Positions 47,842 to 59,377 of a stretch of DNA of 64,000 nt are shown here, piece after piece. Below the pieces are notes generated by a model, which was not told the DNA's origin, made no database searches, and was given only the letters and a program-made list of their open reading frames with translations. The stretch is from Isoetes taiwanensis (Eukaryota > Streptophyta > Lycopodiopsida > Isoetales > Isoetaceae), in contig JAJEKV010000054.1 of NCBI GenBank assembly GCA_021234155.1, positions 9,322,655 to 9,386,654 on the forward strand, read 5' to 3'. A program made the translations under genes and the position numbers. Positions within the stretch are counted from its first letter, which is position 1. Each line of letters begins with the position of its first letter.

Positions 47842-48899
47842 ATGGCCATGCTAAAGCATCCCCTGGTTGCGTTTTCATCATCGCCATATTTTGGCCCGTC
47901 CTTGTCAACAGGTTAGTTCTTAAGTCACCTAATGGATGTCAATTTATCTTAGTTTGATTTCCAATTCTGCTTTTAGTGTGTCTAAATCTTACCTTTTTTT
48001 TACATGCTCGCTGCAAGTATATAAAATATGCATCCCCATTGTTTCATCTTGTTCTTGCAATTCGAATGACAAACATTTTAGGAAGAAAATAGTCTTAACT
48101 TTGCTTTACATGCATCAAGTTAAGATGACTAAGGTAAAAGAAATTTGGTTGGGAATTCTGCTACAAAGGACATGAATGAATCCTGATCAGCAAATTTGTA
48201 GCTCTCTTTAAAAAATTCCTTCCATTGCAGAAGGTTTTGCAATCCTCTGATATTTTCCCCTGATTGTGTTTTATAGTCAGTAGGAGCTATTGCCAGGTTA
48301 ACCGAGGTTTAAGTGCTTGGAAGAATAAAAGGGTAATTAGATGTCAGATAGATGGTTTGGCTCATAATTTAAAGACCCAGGATACCGAGGGTGTTGCATT
48401 GAAGATCATAAAAGATAGTCTTAAGAAGCTAGTGAAAGAGGAACTGCCAACATTGGCACTTGTGAGCTCAGTGTTGTATGTATTTGGATTTGTCCTCACA
48501 CCAGAAACAACGGCTGCGAATGCTCTTGATATTTGTGAACCTGCCCCAGAAGTTAACTTGGACATAGTCATGACTATGAGAGCTCTAATACTAGGTGAAA
48601 TTGCACCAGGAACTGCCAGGCTTGTGATGAATGTGTTAGGACCTATTCTTGCCTCTTTCAATCTGCTCTTCATTGTCAGGATTGTCATGAGCTGGTATCC
48701 ACAACTTCCTGTTAATCAGTTCCCATTTGTAATAGTATATGCTCCTACTGAACCAGTGCTTGATCCAACGCGGAAACTTATTCCACCAGTGGGCGGAGTG
48801 GATGTCTCACCTGTAATATGGGTGGCTGTTTTAAGCTTTCTGAATGAGATTCTTTTGGGGCAACAAGGGCTTCTTGTATTGCTTTCACAACAACAATGA
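47842..48899 (+). CDS. YLMG1: YlmG homolog (YGGT family), plastid
   Basis: Two exons, 47842-47911 and 48277-48899, join in phase (donor aacag|gttagt, acceptor tttatag|tc) to give 230 residues. The first about 45 residues are Ser/basic-rich, as in a plastid transit peptide, starting MAMLKHPLVAF. Hydrophobic segments lie at about 82-97, 138-161 and 200-217. The YGGT core is clear: LLFIVRIVMSWYPQ (153-166), then PFVIVYAPTEPVLDPTRK, then IPPVGGVDVSPV. The end SFLNEILLGQQGLLVLLSQQQ-like tail fits the plant YlmG1 subgroup. YlmG proteins are related to cyanobacterial and algal Ycf19. In Arabidopsis AtYLMG1-1 sits in thylakoids and affects plastid nucleoid distribution. The start is the first ATG that gives a transit peptide; a second Met is two codons on. 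The 365-bp intron is canonical. Confidence 0.9.
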
Positions 48900-49180
48900 T
48901 ATACTCAACTCATAATTTGGAGATGGGCATTCATTTGTATTGCTTAAAAATGTCAAAACCACACAAAACCTGTGCCAGCTCTAACTTGTTGATATGAAGA
49001 AGAATTTTTGGATTATAACTTTGACCGTGTAATATTTAGAATACTTTTTTTGCGTTGCAGCATGTTGTGTTTCAACGTCTTCTTCAATTTCCATCTCCAA
49101 TAACATATCTTTGCCACTTTTTAGACAAACGTAGTGTATGTTCTTGATTCTTACAATTAGATTTGCAAATTGGTGTAGAA
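48900..49180. other. 3' flank of YlmG gene
   Basis: AT-rich 3' flank up to the retrotransposon target-site duplication. A polyadenylation signal cannot be called with confidence. The Copia element therefore inserted about 285 bp past the stop codon, in opposite orientation. Confidence 0.5.
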
Positions 49181-49185
49181 TCATT

Positions 49186-49381
49186 TATTAGGGTTGATTG
49201 ATCTGAACACAAGGAGAGATACGACACAAGGAGACACAAAGAACCGACTCTATTGAAGAAAGCCCTGACTGAATTACAGTACAAAAGAGTACACGCTTAA
49301 TCTAATGTGCCATGCACAACGTGGTGACACTGATAGGATGACACGTGTCACTTTAGACCATATGTTTCACATTATCTAACA
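49186..49381 (-). repeat. Copia 3' LTR
   Basis: 196 bp, base for base the same as 54185-54380. On the - strand it begins TGTTAG and ends CTAATA. It lies directly beside the purine tract. Confidence 0.95.
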
Positions 49382-49394
49382 CTCCCTCTGAAAC
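49382..49394 (-). promoter_or_regulatory. Polypurine tract
   Basis: On the - strand GTTTCAGAGGGAG abuts the 3' LTR (TGTTAG...). Its position fits the second-strand primer of reverse transcription. Confidence 0.75.
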
Positions 49395-49483
49395 ATATGA
49401 GAGATAAAAGACAAGAACATAAAGAAAACAAACGGAAGGGAATGGTTTGGTTTTCTTGATGAAGAAGAAAGCTGAAAATTCTG

Positions 49484-50377
49484 TTAGACATTCTCTCCCT
49501 TCAGCTGATACTTCATCATGCCCAAAGCCTTCTTAAACCTTACGAATTTCTGACCCACAAGTGGTTTTGTGAAGCCGTCGGCAACCTGGTTATCAGAAGA
49601 GCAATGAGTTAAGGAACATGTACCGAGCTGGACCTGTTCTCGAACAAAACATAGAAGAACATCCAAGTGTTTTGTCTTAGGGTGGAAGCGGTAATCTTTG
49701 GTCAGCTCGATAGCACTGCGATTGTCACAATACAGCGTGACTTGTGATAGCGGTACATGCAAATCTGCAAATAGAGTGTTAAGCCAAAGCATTTCCTGTA
49801 CTCCTGTACTTAATGCTTTTATTTCTGCCTCAGTTGTGCTCTTAGAGACAGTGGACTGCTTTTTGCTAAGCCAGGTGATCACATTTGGGCCAACTTGCGT
49901 AACCATGCCTGTAGTAGACTTCCTAGAGTCTAAACAGTTTGCATAATCGGCATCAGTATAAATCTGCAGCCTTGAATCTGAAGATTTAGCATAAAAAATA
50001 CCTTCATCTAATGTACCTCTTAAGTAGGCCAAAACGCGTTTGGCAGCAAGCCAATGAGATTTCTTGGGCGTGGCCATAAAGCGACTAAGAAGTGCAGCTG
50101 CAAAAGCAATATCTGGCCTAATATCTGGCCTGCTCACTGTCAAATAGATGAGCGCACCAACAAGGCTACGATACAACGTATCATTGCATTCAATCTCATC
50201 AAGATTGAGATCAAGTTTGAGGCCCGGCTCAAGTGGAGAAGCAACTGACCTGCAATTCTGCATGTTGAACTGTTGTAGTAAGTCTTTAATGTACTTTTTC
50301 TGTGAAAGGAAAATACCTCCTGTCTGCTGCCATATCTCAATGCCTAAACAATAGTGCATGAGACCCAAATCAGTCAT
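49484..50377 (-). CDS. Copia reverse transcriptase C-terminus and RNase H
   Basis: An open frame of 297 codons. It begins in the RT thumb/connection region (MTDLGLMHYCLGIEIWQ, a Copia hallmark), continues with QKKYIKDLLQQF and SRPDIAFA, and ends with the RNase H domain. Catalytic acidic residues are visible in TDADYA, TTEAEI and LYCDNRSAI, followed by KTKHLDV. RNase H removes the RNA strand during cDNA synthesis. A small tandem duplication (ISGQ-type, 'ctaatatctgg' twice at 50116-50137) inserts extra residues near RPDIRPDI. The upstream part of RT is in other frames. Confidence 0.85.
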   Translation of the reverse strand: MTDLGLMHYCLGIEIWQQTGGIFLSQKKYIKDLLQQFNMQNCRSVASPLEPGLKLDLNLDEIECNDTLYRSLVGALIYLTVSRPDIRPDIAFAAALLSRFMATPKKSHWLAAKRVLAYLRGTLDEGIFYAKSSDSRLQIYTDADYANCLDSRKSTTGMVTQVGPNVITWLSKKQSTVSKSTTEAEIKALSTGVQEMLWLNTLFADLHVPLSQVTLYCDNRSAIELTKDYRFHPKTKHLDVLLCFVREQVQLGTCSLTHCSSDNQVADGFTKPLVGQKFVRFKKALGMMKYQLKGENV

Positions 50378-50394
50378 TTGAAAGTGTTTAACAA

Positions 50395-51110
50395 GATTTA
50401 TCTTGAGCTGTTCAATAAGGAGTTCTCAGATCACCCGTGATGATCAAATCATCAACATAGAGGATCACAATGGACAAGGACTGGCCTGCGACTGCAAAAA
50501 TAAAGATTAGGATCAGCATTACTTGGCGATAACCATTAGCCAAAAAACTGATTTGCTTTATGATGCCAACATCCGGGAGCTTGCTTTAAGCCATAAAGGC
50601 TCTTCTTGAGCTTGCAAACCAAATGCTCCTTGCCTTTAACCTCAAAACCCACAGTGTTGGTGCATATAAACTTCTTCCCTGTAAATCACCGCTCAAAAAG
50701 CAGATCTGAAATCCATTTGAAAGAGTGACCATCCTTTCATAGCTGCCAATGCTATTACTGCTCTAACACTAGCGATGCGTGACGACAGAGCAAAGACTTC
50801 CTCATAATCAATCCCTTTTTGTTGCGAGTAACCTTTAGCCACCAAACGAGCTTTATACTTGGAGATAGACCCATCAGCATGGAATTTTGTGCGAAAAAAC
50901 CCACTTATTTCCAATGGCGCGTTTGTGAGGAGGTAAATCAACAAGATCCCATGTATTCTGCTCAAGAAGCATATGGTATTCTTCAGCCATGGCCTTTTGC
51001 CACTTTTCCTCTTGAATAGCTTCCTCGATATGAGGACGGATCTTTATGATCCACAACTTTGGCAAGCAAAGCAAGATTACACCGCCTTTCCAAAGGAGAA
51101 GAAGATGCAC
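50395..51110 (-). pseudogene. Copia reverse transcriptase, frameshifted
   Basis: Pieces of RT in different frames. The start is KAMAEEYHMLLEQNTWDLV and IGNKWVF (50990-51110). KYKARLVAKGYSQQKGIDY, the characteristic Copia RT entry, and MDFRSAF follow (50693-50965). The active-site YVDD with following LIITGD is at about 50430-50460. Between 50460 and 50690 the frame is lost and partly degraded. RT copies the element RNA into DNA in virus-like particles. Confidence 0.8.
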
Positions 51111-51268
51111 GAGCTTCTAAATTATGCTGGTATTTAAATTCTTCGCGGGCAGCAAATTGAGGGGTTAAAGACTGATTATTTTCAGCATGATAATCAACCG
51201 GATTAACTTCAAAAGTAGGTAGTGATATACCTTTATACGCATCGGGATACAAATCCACATCTTCAAGT

Positions 51269-52304
51269 TCAGCAGCAGAAGATGGAGGGGCTGAAACCTG
51301 GAGCAGGAATTGTTTCTTCAAAGGGCTTGGGTGCTGCGACAAGCTCGTCAACCAACAATGTTGGGTCAAACTGATCAGCTGGCATATCAGCCCAAATGGA
51401 TGCATCATAGGTTGCATTTTCGAGGAACTTGACACTACTACCGATGATAACTTTATTGGTGATAGGATCGTAGAGTTTGTAACCCTTTTGTTCAAGGATA
51501 CCCAATAAAAATGGTTTTAGTGCCCTATCATGCAATTTCCCAAATTTTTTAGTCTGCTCAAGTGGCAAAGATGCATATGCCACGCATCCAAACACTCTTA
51601 AGTGTGACACATCCGGTTTAGTGCCATAAAATGCCTCAAATGGTGTCTTTCCATTTACAGCTTTTAGTGAGTGCTCTATTGGCCAAGTAACAAGCCGCGG
51701 TGAACTGCATCTCCCCAAAACTTTTAGGTAATTTGGCATGCGCAAGCATTGCGCGAACAAGATCCAACAAGGATCTATTAGCCTCTGCTACCCCATTCTA
51801 CGTTGATGAGCAAACGAAATGTTAGTCGCCTATGAATTCCATGTTCCAAGAAGAATTCATCAAATGCATTAGAGATGTATTCTCCGCCATTATCATTTTG
51901 TGAAGAGCTTTGATTTTCAAATCACCGATTTTCAATCCAAGCTTTAAAAGCTTTGAATTTTTCCAAGACTTCGACTTCAAATGCAGAGTGTAGATCCAAG
52001 TATAGTGTAGATCCTGTAATCATCTATAAGAGTTAAAAAATATCGCTTTGCCTCCTATAGAAGAAACTTTCATGTGGCACAACCAGGTGCGCAGCAGCTC
52101 CAACGGTCTTGTGGCTCTATGACGCCGCGCATGAGAGGGTAGGGCATTAGGGGTCGCTTTTCCAAGAATGCATGCATGGCAGTCCAACTTTTGAGGTTTC
52201 AGATTTGGCAAGCCTCGCGTGACTATCTTCAACTTGGAGAGGTATCCAATGGCGGATCCTCCCACATGACCAAAGCGTTGATGCCATAGATGCTCATTTT
52301 CCAA
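51269..52304 (-). pseudogene. Copia GAG-pre-integrase and integrase, frameshifted
   Basis: The region opens with LWHQRFGH and CHACILGK (52160-52300), the zinc-binding HHCC of the pre-integrase domain. In another frame NDNGGEYISNAFDEFF (51830-51900) supplies the second catalytic Asp of the DDE integrase core. The third frame (51269-51760) has HSLKAVNGKTPFEAFYG and HLRVFGCVAYA, typical of the Copia integrase C-terminal region. Integrase would insert the cDNA. Several shifts break it, so no intact product is encoded. Confidence 0.8.
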
Positions 52305-52873
52305 AGCATGAGATCATCCCACATTCAAAGATGCTTGACTTGCCCATCAAGGTAGTACAAGCCATTTTGCAAATTCACCAAAGACATCATATTTATAGAT
52401 GTCATCATGTTCAAATGGATTCTTTCCTAAAAGATAGGCGTAACCATTAGAAAAGAAAGAATGCTTGCCGCCTTATCAAATTCTACGATACACTCAACAA
52501 ATTTGTTTGCGCACTGCACTCCAGCATGGCATCACTTGGACCCTTTTCACACTTGCATCGTGGGCTTGGAGAACAAGCTCTCCCTTACCTGCGTGATAGG
52601 CAATGCTGCACCACTACCAAGCTTAACTTGGCCTCCCCGCAAGTTTCAACATTGATAAGAACATCCGGGCTACCTACCATGTTTTGGTAGCACCGTAATC
52701 CAAAATACATCCACGTTGGAAAGGACTTTGAGTCGCGACATGCAAACTCTCATCATTGTAATATCGGGTTAGATCTATGAGATCAAAACTTGGAACATTA
52801 GAAATTGGATCTCTTTGTAACATCGTAAATTATTGCATCGTAACAAATCTCATGAACTACTAGATTCAAATAT

Positions 52874-54055
52874 TCATCGACAAACTTCTAGTGCACAAGC
52901 AAATCGACTTCGCTTCCTGCTTAGCGCCTTAGACTTGCCACCAGCCTTTGTCCTTTTTCGTTTAGGACACTCATACTTGAAATGTCCCTTTTCTCCACAA
53001 TTGTAGCATTTAAAATTTCTTTTTATCGATTTTGATTTCCGCCCGATTTGGGAACAGAGGACCTCTCGCCGCAGATGGTTTATCGACTTGGGAGGAGTGG
53101 CCTTGGAGTAATTCAACTGTTTTGACGCTTCGCTTTTGTTTGATCACTACTTCTTCCCGGCCAGAATAATATAGAGGCAAAAGATTTAAACCAATTGTCT
53201 CATCAAATCTGATTTTCCTCGCATTAATAATATCATCGCGGGAGGCAAGTTTATCAAAAATTTCCGAATAATATCTTTTTCTCGATAAACTTCCACCGCC
53301 AGAGATTATAATCGAGCCAGACTTCATCTGGTTTAAAAATTCAGACATGCCGAAAATTACCAAGGGTGGCTGGATCGGATTTTTCTTTAACATCATTCGA
53401 GTAGCTTGCCCCTGACGGCAAGAGATTGGTCCGATATTTCCACAAATCCTCGAAATTTTTAAACCGATCCAACCGCTTTCTCCAACCGCTTCATCGCATA
53501 ACATTTTCACTAATGCGACATGTAGGAATTCATCTCTCGCGAAACTTGTTTGAATCCTTAGTATCGCTAAAAATCTTCCTTCAAGATTTCTCCCATCTTA
53601 TTATAAATCAAATAGTTTGTCATGAAACTTTTCCATGATTTATAATTCGATGCGCTTAGCTTCAAGATTCGTGGAGAACTTGAAAGGATCCATGAGTGCA
53701 AGATATGCTCACACCGTTAGGAGAAGCCAACACAAAAAATCTCTTTCACCCTTGAACAATTGCAAGACCCGCACTCTGTGGACCAATTTTGAGATTTCTA
53801 GCCATCAAGGTGTTCTTAGAGCATCCAGAGAAAACAAATTCTCTCCCTCCTCGATCAATTCATGCTTTGATCAAAGTCATACTGCACTGTGCAAATACAA
53901 AGGCGTTTCTCCCTCTCCCTTGACCAATTCCTCTAAACAAATTCCCTTTGATCAATTCCGGATGGATTCTCCTTCAATTTTGTCTCTACGTTGGTGCCTC
54001 TCCCGACAAAAAGGTACGCCTAAATTTTGACGCTGAAAAGCCTTTTTCTTGAACA
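52874..54055 (-). pseudogene. Copia gag region with CCHC zinc knuckle
   Basis: The nucleocapsid zinc knuckle CYNCGEKGHFKYEC (CX2CX4HX4C) is at 52968-53009, followed by a Lys/Arg-rich stretch. Upstream, 53010-54055 should encode the capsid but is heavily disrupted. An ATG at about 54055 opens only a short frame, and the gag coding sequence is spread over several frames with stops. The recognisable ending of capsid is weak. Confidence 0.65.
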
Positions 54056-54172
54056 TGGCTATTTTGGCTTCAACCAATTTTGGCTCACCAAATTTGATCC
54101 GTGAGTTCAAGTCTCCTTGATTCCGTTGAGTTCTCCTTCAAATTTCTCCTTCCTACGATCCTCCTTGGGTTG

Positions 54173-54184
54173 GCTCTGATACCA
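54173..54184 (-). promoter_or_regulatory. Primer binding site, initiator tRNA-Met type
   Basis: On the - strand TGGTATCAGAGC lies immediately next to the 5' LTR. This is the standard plant Copia primer binding site complementary to the 3' end of initiator methionine tRNA. Confidence 0.95.
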
Positions 54185-54380
54185 TATTAGGGTTGATTGA
54201 TCTGAACACAAGGAGAGATACGACACAAGGAGACACAAAGAACCGACTCTATTGAAGAAAGCCCTGACTGAATTACAGTACAAAAGAGTACACGCTTAAT
54301 CTAATGTGCCATGCACAACGTGGTGACACTGATAGGATGACACGTGTCACTTTAGACCATATGTTTCACATTATCTAACA
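54185..54380 (-). repeat. Copia 5' LTR
   Basis: 196 bp, identical to 49186-49381. It would hold the promoter; no TATA box is called. Confidence 0.95.
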
Positions 54381-54385
54381 TCATT

Positions 54386-57185
54386 TGCCTCCTGCATTAG
54401 CTTTGCCATCCAGGGGAGGGACACCAGCACATAGCAAAAATATTTGGTCACAATTTATGTTGTTGTATTAGGGGATCCAAGTCCCCGGAATAAAAAAATC
54501 CTTGGCTATGGCCTACTCTCAACATAAAGCTAGGGTGGCTTCAGAGAAAGACTTGGGCTTCCATACACATGAAAAGCAAGGTAGTTCCCTTACCAATTAT
54601 ATTGCACATTAACAGAAAAACACGAAATGACAAGTGGATAAACAAAAGTCTTTAGTGAAAGAGGAGGTTATAGAACTGAGGAAGAGATGAGGAAGGACTC
54701 AACTGGGAAAAAAAGTAATAGCGAATGGTTAGATAAATGGGAGCTTCAAAGGAAAATCTGATGCAAGGGCGGCAAGGAAGAGCTTAGAAACATATTGGAC
54801 TAGTAATTGTGCGAGAGATGTCATATGCCACTTACAGCGCTGGGAGCAGGGCATTCGCACCATCTAATACCCTTCAAAGCATTCATCCTATTCTAGATTT
54901 CAATCTTTGGCATCCAATCCCATGTCAGACATGCAAAGAACATGCATAGATATCGAATGATCTTATACATGTAAAGAGAAGAAACTTGGAAAAAAGAATT
55001 CTTGTGATGGGATCAAGAAGAAATTATTGAAACACAATATTTTTGCATTCAACTTTGGTACATTGTGAGCTACACGATATCATAAAAGCGCAATAGCATA
55101 AAAAATCAATGATATATTATATCACAAATTTTGATGAAAACTCCAATAGCATAAAAGCGCTATAGCATAAAAAACAAATGATATATTACAATTTTGATGA
55201 AAATTCCACAATGTAGCTGCCAAAATAAACTAAGTAAATAAATGATATAATATAATACAAATTTTGATGAAACTCCACAATGGAGCTACCAAAATAAACC
55301 AAGTATATCGAAATGCTAGATGATGTACCTGTTAAAGGTTTACCATCGGGATGATAAAATGCCACCCTTTTGGGTTGTTGGAGAAAATTCATAGTAATAA
55401 GCCTTTGAGGGGCTTGGACAATAACAAGAGTAATACAAGTTTCATTAGAAAATCCATGATAATAGAAGAAGCTAAAGGCGTGGGTCATCCTAATACCTCC
55501 ACATTGGAAACACTAAAGCACATACATAAGATAAGACCTGCAAAGTGTAAGGGGTTGGTCACGCATGCCACATGACAAAATATTTGTGAATTATAGACTG
55601 GTATGCGTGCCACGTAAGACGACAGTAAACAACACAATATGAATCTTCTTTCTCATTTCGAGATGGCTTTGGTTGTTGTGCTAAGGGAATGCCGCATGCT
55701 GTGTTCCCTTTCATCTTGTGGCCCCCCTGCGGGATCCAAGTTGCCGAAATTAAATGCGACAAATTTGAACTCGAGCGCTAGCTTTCAGCAAGAAAACTTG
55801 GATTGAAGGAAAAATTCTGATGGTCTGCTCCTTTTCACGAAGCATTCAACAAGAGAACTTGGATTGGCTCCTTCATGAAATTTTGCTCTATGATTTTCTT
55901 GATCCTCCTTAGCTCACTTTGGCGCCTCAGACGATTCTCATTTTGGCCTCTCAGCTAGGTCCGATGACGATGCTGGAAACCTAAGTAGACACCATTTCAT
56001 CTGGCGTCTGACAACACCAGGTAAAACATAGCTTTGAACGACTCGCTAAAACTAACGATAACATTTTTTTTTTCTGCATTCAAAGCTTCCAAAGTTCTTC
56101 TTTTGCCTAACGGATCTTGGAAGGTAAGATTGGTCACCAGATTTTATATTGTTTTAATCTTTTTGCGAGCTTACTGTATCTCCTCTTCTGGAGTTTTTGC
56201 GAGCTTAGAGATTTTTGATGGGTAAAATCATGTTGAATGTTCTTCAGGGGGCTTTGACAACAAAGGAGATATCAACTGACATAGCATCAAAGTTCTTCAC
56301 ATTTTCTCAATGTAGATATTCTTTAGAAAGTTCCAGAAATGGCATTAAAGTGTCTATTCATTTTCCTGGAGTCTCGTGATAAGAGGGTATAGTTTGAGCT
56401 ATGCAATAACAAGTGTTGTACTACAAACATCTGATAGCTTTCAGGACATATCTCTTTTAGGACATATCTAATGCTCAACTTCAGGCCTTGCCATTGCATT
56501 GGACAGAAAAGATTCACTCACCTTTTGCTCTGTTTTACTAATCTGCATTCCTCTCATGTAGATATCACAAGGTGAACTTTGTGCTATTGTTTGCAACATA
56601 TACACATTACTGGTAAATAAAGCATTCTGAGCAGCTGGTCTGTGTGTAAAAGTAATTTAACATTATCTATTTCTTCAAATAAATCTTTCTTTGTCAATTG
56701 GAGCGGTTGAATCTTTGAAATGCAGATAGATTTACAGTTCCAGAACCAGGTAAGATTCAATCATACAATGCTACCTTCTATTTTCTTCAATATTCTATTT
56801 TTCAGAAAAACCATAGATGCTACCAACCTCCACCATTCTTCTCATGCAGGGCTACATATTACTGGTAGATAAAGCATTCTATTGAACAACTAGCCTGTGT
56901 GTAGAAGTATGGGTTAATTTTTTTTTTCTGCCACAAGTTTCGATTCACAAAAATTGTGTAGGAAGGCATGTTAGACAGTCTCCAATTGGTGCATTCTCAT
57001 ATTAAGTGTGCATAATGTGTTCTGCACAGTCCTTACCTTCTGTTATATATTTCAGCTGATAAGCAAACCATAGCTTATCTTAAAACATGGCAAGTGCGTC
57101 AACCAGTTATAGCATGCGGGTATTTATACTTGAAAACTAATTTCACTTTGGACTGTAACACGCTACTATTTCTCGAATTATGCAG
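54386..57185. other. Intergenic, no gene recognised
   Basis: AT-rich DNA. At 55083-55320 an imperfect repeat of about 65 bp ('cataaaagcgc(a/t)atagcataaaaaa', 'aatgatata..atacaaattttgatgaaa', 'ctccacaatg(g/t)agct') recurs three times. No frame has a recognisable domain. Confidence 0.5.
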
Positions 57186-57328
57186 ACAATGTTGTAGCAG
57201 CACTGGTTGATGCATGCATTTTGAGAGGAGAATCTCAACCTATCATTATCTTTGAAAATGGCCGAGCACTGACTTCTCATCATTCAGTGGTTGTATTTGA
57301 TGTACTTAATACTAGCAGGCATTCTTAG
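57186..57328 (+). pseudogene. Arginine decarboxylase-like fragment
   Basis: A frame opening after a possible acceptor (attatgcag|ac) reads NVVAALVDACILRG, then QPIIIFENGRALTSHHSV and VVFDVL, before a TAG at 57326. This matches the part of plant biosynthetic arginine decarboxylase (a PLP enzyme, first step of putrescine synthesis) whose consensus is ESGRAIVSHHSV followed by a hydrophobic strand. Full enzymes are about 700 residues, and I find no other convincing part nearby. A further frame at 57340-57500 (LADNIEAAEPSREEVLL) might be diverged downstream sequence. It is most likely a decayed fragment. Confidence 0.5.
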
Positions 57329-57944
57329 GAGACTACAACAATGAACTTGAAATTTCTATATAGAAGTAAATTGACTGGAAATCTTGCTGACAATATCGAA
57401 GCTGCTGAGCCTTCTAGGGAGGAGGTTCTATTAGAACGTGATCGAGAAGACTATCTGATCTCAACCTCTATCAAGTATACAGATTTTTGGATTAGTTAAA
57501 CTTTCAAAAAGCCTACGATGATCCTCTGGATAGCCAGGGATTAAGCTAGATTAGAAAAAAATGGAGCCTTTATCCCTTGCTATGTAGCATTACAATTTCT
57601 TCTATAGAAATAACAAATTGGTGTTCGAATTGAATGTGATTTGATCAAATGGATGTGATTCATGTAACATATAATAAATGGAGATTCTGTTAGAAGTTTC
57701 ATCAATTACCTTCTAGGCCATTCCTGATACGAGGAATAGAATATACCAGATCATTTCGAGTTGCAGCATTGTTTCTAACAATTGTATGTCATGTATCTAC
57801 CATGCTTTGATTTGACAATGTGTTTCTAAATTATTGAGGATGATTATCAAAAAATGTGGTATTTTTATTTCGCAATTGGTTGTTACAAATACATTCTATT
57901 CCTACCTGGAAACTCCATCAACTCTATTTATTTAACACATCCAC

Positions 57945-57980
57945 GACTAATGCCTCGCATCGCCAGGCACATGTGAATAG
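57945..57980 (+). mobile_element. Degenerate Helitron-like 3' end
   Basis: cgactaatgcctcgcatcgc then caggcacatgtgaatag resembles the terminus at 58187-58226 (gactaatgcccggcgtcacc), including the preceding acacatccacgactaatgcc. The hairpin is shortened to GCCT/AGGC and the end reads AATAG instead of CTAG. It could be an older insertion of the same family. Confidence 0.35.
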
Positions 57981-58195
57981 GCCACATGGAAAATATTTTA
58001 GCGAAGATGGATAAACCCTCAAATGTCCGATTCTGTTTGAATCTATTTCTTTATAGATCTAATGGAAGAATTAACCATCCAAGACAGAGGCATGAAATAA
58101 ATCTATTCACACAACAGGCATCCCAACCTATCCCATCACATCATATTCCACTCTATAGTCCATTGTGTCCACCCATTCGACACACCCATGACTAA

Positions 58196-58226
58196 TGCCC
58201 GGCGTCACCGGGCACACACTTCTAGT
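58196..58226 (+). mobile_element. Helitron-type 3' terminus
   Basis: A perfect 7-bp hairpin TGCCCGG-CGTCA-CCGGGCA (58196-58214) is followed seven bases later by CTAG (58222-58225) and T. This matches the canonical Helitron 3' end. The 5' end was not located. Confidence 0.6.
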
Positions 58227-59047
58227 AATAATTTAAGGTGAGAGGGTGGGATCAAGAAGGAAAAGAATGAAATTGTCGAGACGAAGTAGTGAATAGTGAA
58301 TCTAGCGGCCCAAAAAAATGCATGCAACACTACAAGTAAAAGGGGATATTAGAGTCAATTTTAGAGCCAGACCTTAGTTATAAACTTAAACTGAAAAAAA
58401 AACCCCCGAAAAAAATGACACTATGGCTGACCCTATGTTCTGTCATTTAAACGTCAAAATTAGCATCAGAATAAAATCTGGTACGCAATGGAATCCTGTT
58501 TGTAGGAACTATGTAGTGTTAGCATAATTTTAAATCAAACCTTGTTCCGACGACTCATCTAGTCCGGTCACATATTGTTCTAGGACATTATACGGATTCG
58601 TGCTAAGACCTAGGATGTTATGAGAGAGAATTAATTGGTCCAGTCAAATATTAGTAGATGGTAACGACACTTCAATCAACGGTTGAGATTAGATCTCAAC
58701 CTGTAAATCTGAGAATTAGGGCATTAACCCAGGCATTAACATAACATTATATATGACATACTAATGTTTCAAATCTTATCCACCTTAACTCTAATCCATT
58801 ATCCTAAGATGAGCAGATGCTAATGCCATTGCATGCATTTTTGGAGGAGGAGATGGCTATTTATTGTATAGTTGTTCTTCAATTTCTCATCGTCAGTTTC
58901 TCTTCTCTCCGCAACACTCTTAATTCTTACCTTCCCTCCCTTAATTTTTGTATATATCATGTAATGTTGTTTTTTAAATTGTTTGCATGGTACGCATGAC
59001 TAGCCCCTTGTTTTTTGAAGTTTTGTGGCGTGGCATGCATGAACAAC

Positions 59048-59377
59048 ACCTCGCTTTGCGAGATTTTTATCTTTCTTTATCATTGTGTTCTAACGTTGGT
59101 GATTTGCAGGTACGATGAGATGCGCGACTCTGGTTTCTCCTAACATCGTGGGATTTTTTATGGAAGCGTTTTTAGCAGTCTTGTGTTTTGTTCAAGCCTC
59201 TTGCTGATTGCTAGGGTGTTTCTTCGAAAACCCAAAAGGGCGAGGTTTTTTAATCTCGGCGATAAGCTCTTGGCTTCGTGTATTTTTCATTTTTTGTGGG
59301 TAGCATGTAAAGTGCAGTTACCCATTCTAAACCATTGTAGAAAACTGCTTAGATGAATGAAAGCTTATCTATCGGGA
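59048..59377 (+). mobile_element. Short copy of hairpin-headed element family
   Basis: It begins with a small perfect stem CTCGC-TTT-GCGAG (59052-59064) followed by ATTTTT. The 3' part (59206-59377) matches that of the 1035-bp element near 25 kb: ctagggtgtttcttcgaaaa, aagggcgaggttttttaatc, gtgggtag, ccattctaaaccattgtaga and gatgaatgaaagc. Only about 330 bp long. I could not define a flanking direct repeat. Confidence 0.5.

Larger units (their letters stand above)
49181..54385 (-). mobile_element. Complete Copia-type LTR retrotransposon
   Basis: The element spans 49186-54380 (5195 bp) on the - strand and is flanked by a 5-bp target duplication, tcatt (49181-49185 and 54381-54385). Identical 196-bp LTRs start TGTTAGATAATG and end CCCTAATA in element orientation. 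The domain order zinc knuckle, GAG-pre-integrase, integrase, reverse transcriptase, RNase H is the Copia order. Frameshifts and stops interrupt the polyprotein at many points, so as written it is not autonomous. Identical LTRs imply a recent insertion. Confidence 0.95.
57329..59047. other. Intergenic with Helitron-type ends
   Basis: No gene recognised. It contains the Helitron-type terminus at 58196-58226 and a related, degenerate hairpin at 57948-57980. The rest is AT-rich. Confidence 0.5.

Noticed and set aside
48362-48688. 108-codon - strand frame inside the YlmG gene
   Set aside because: Antisense shadow of the YGGT coding exon.
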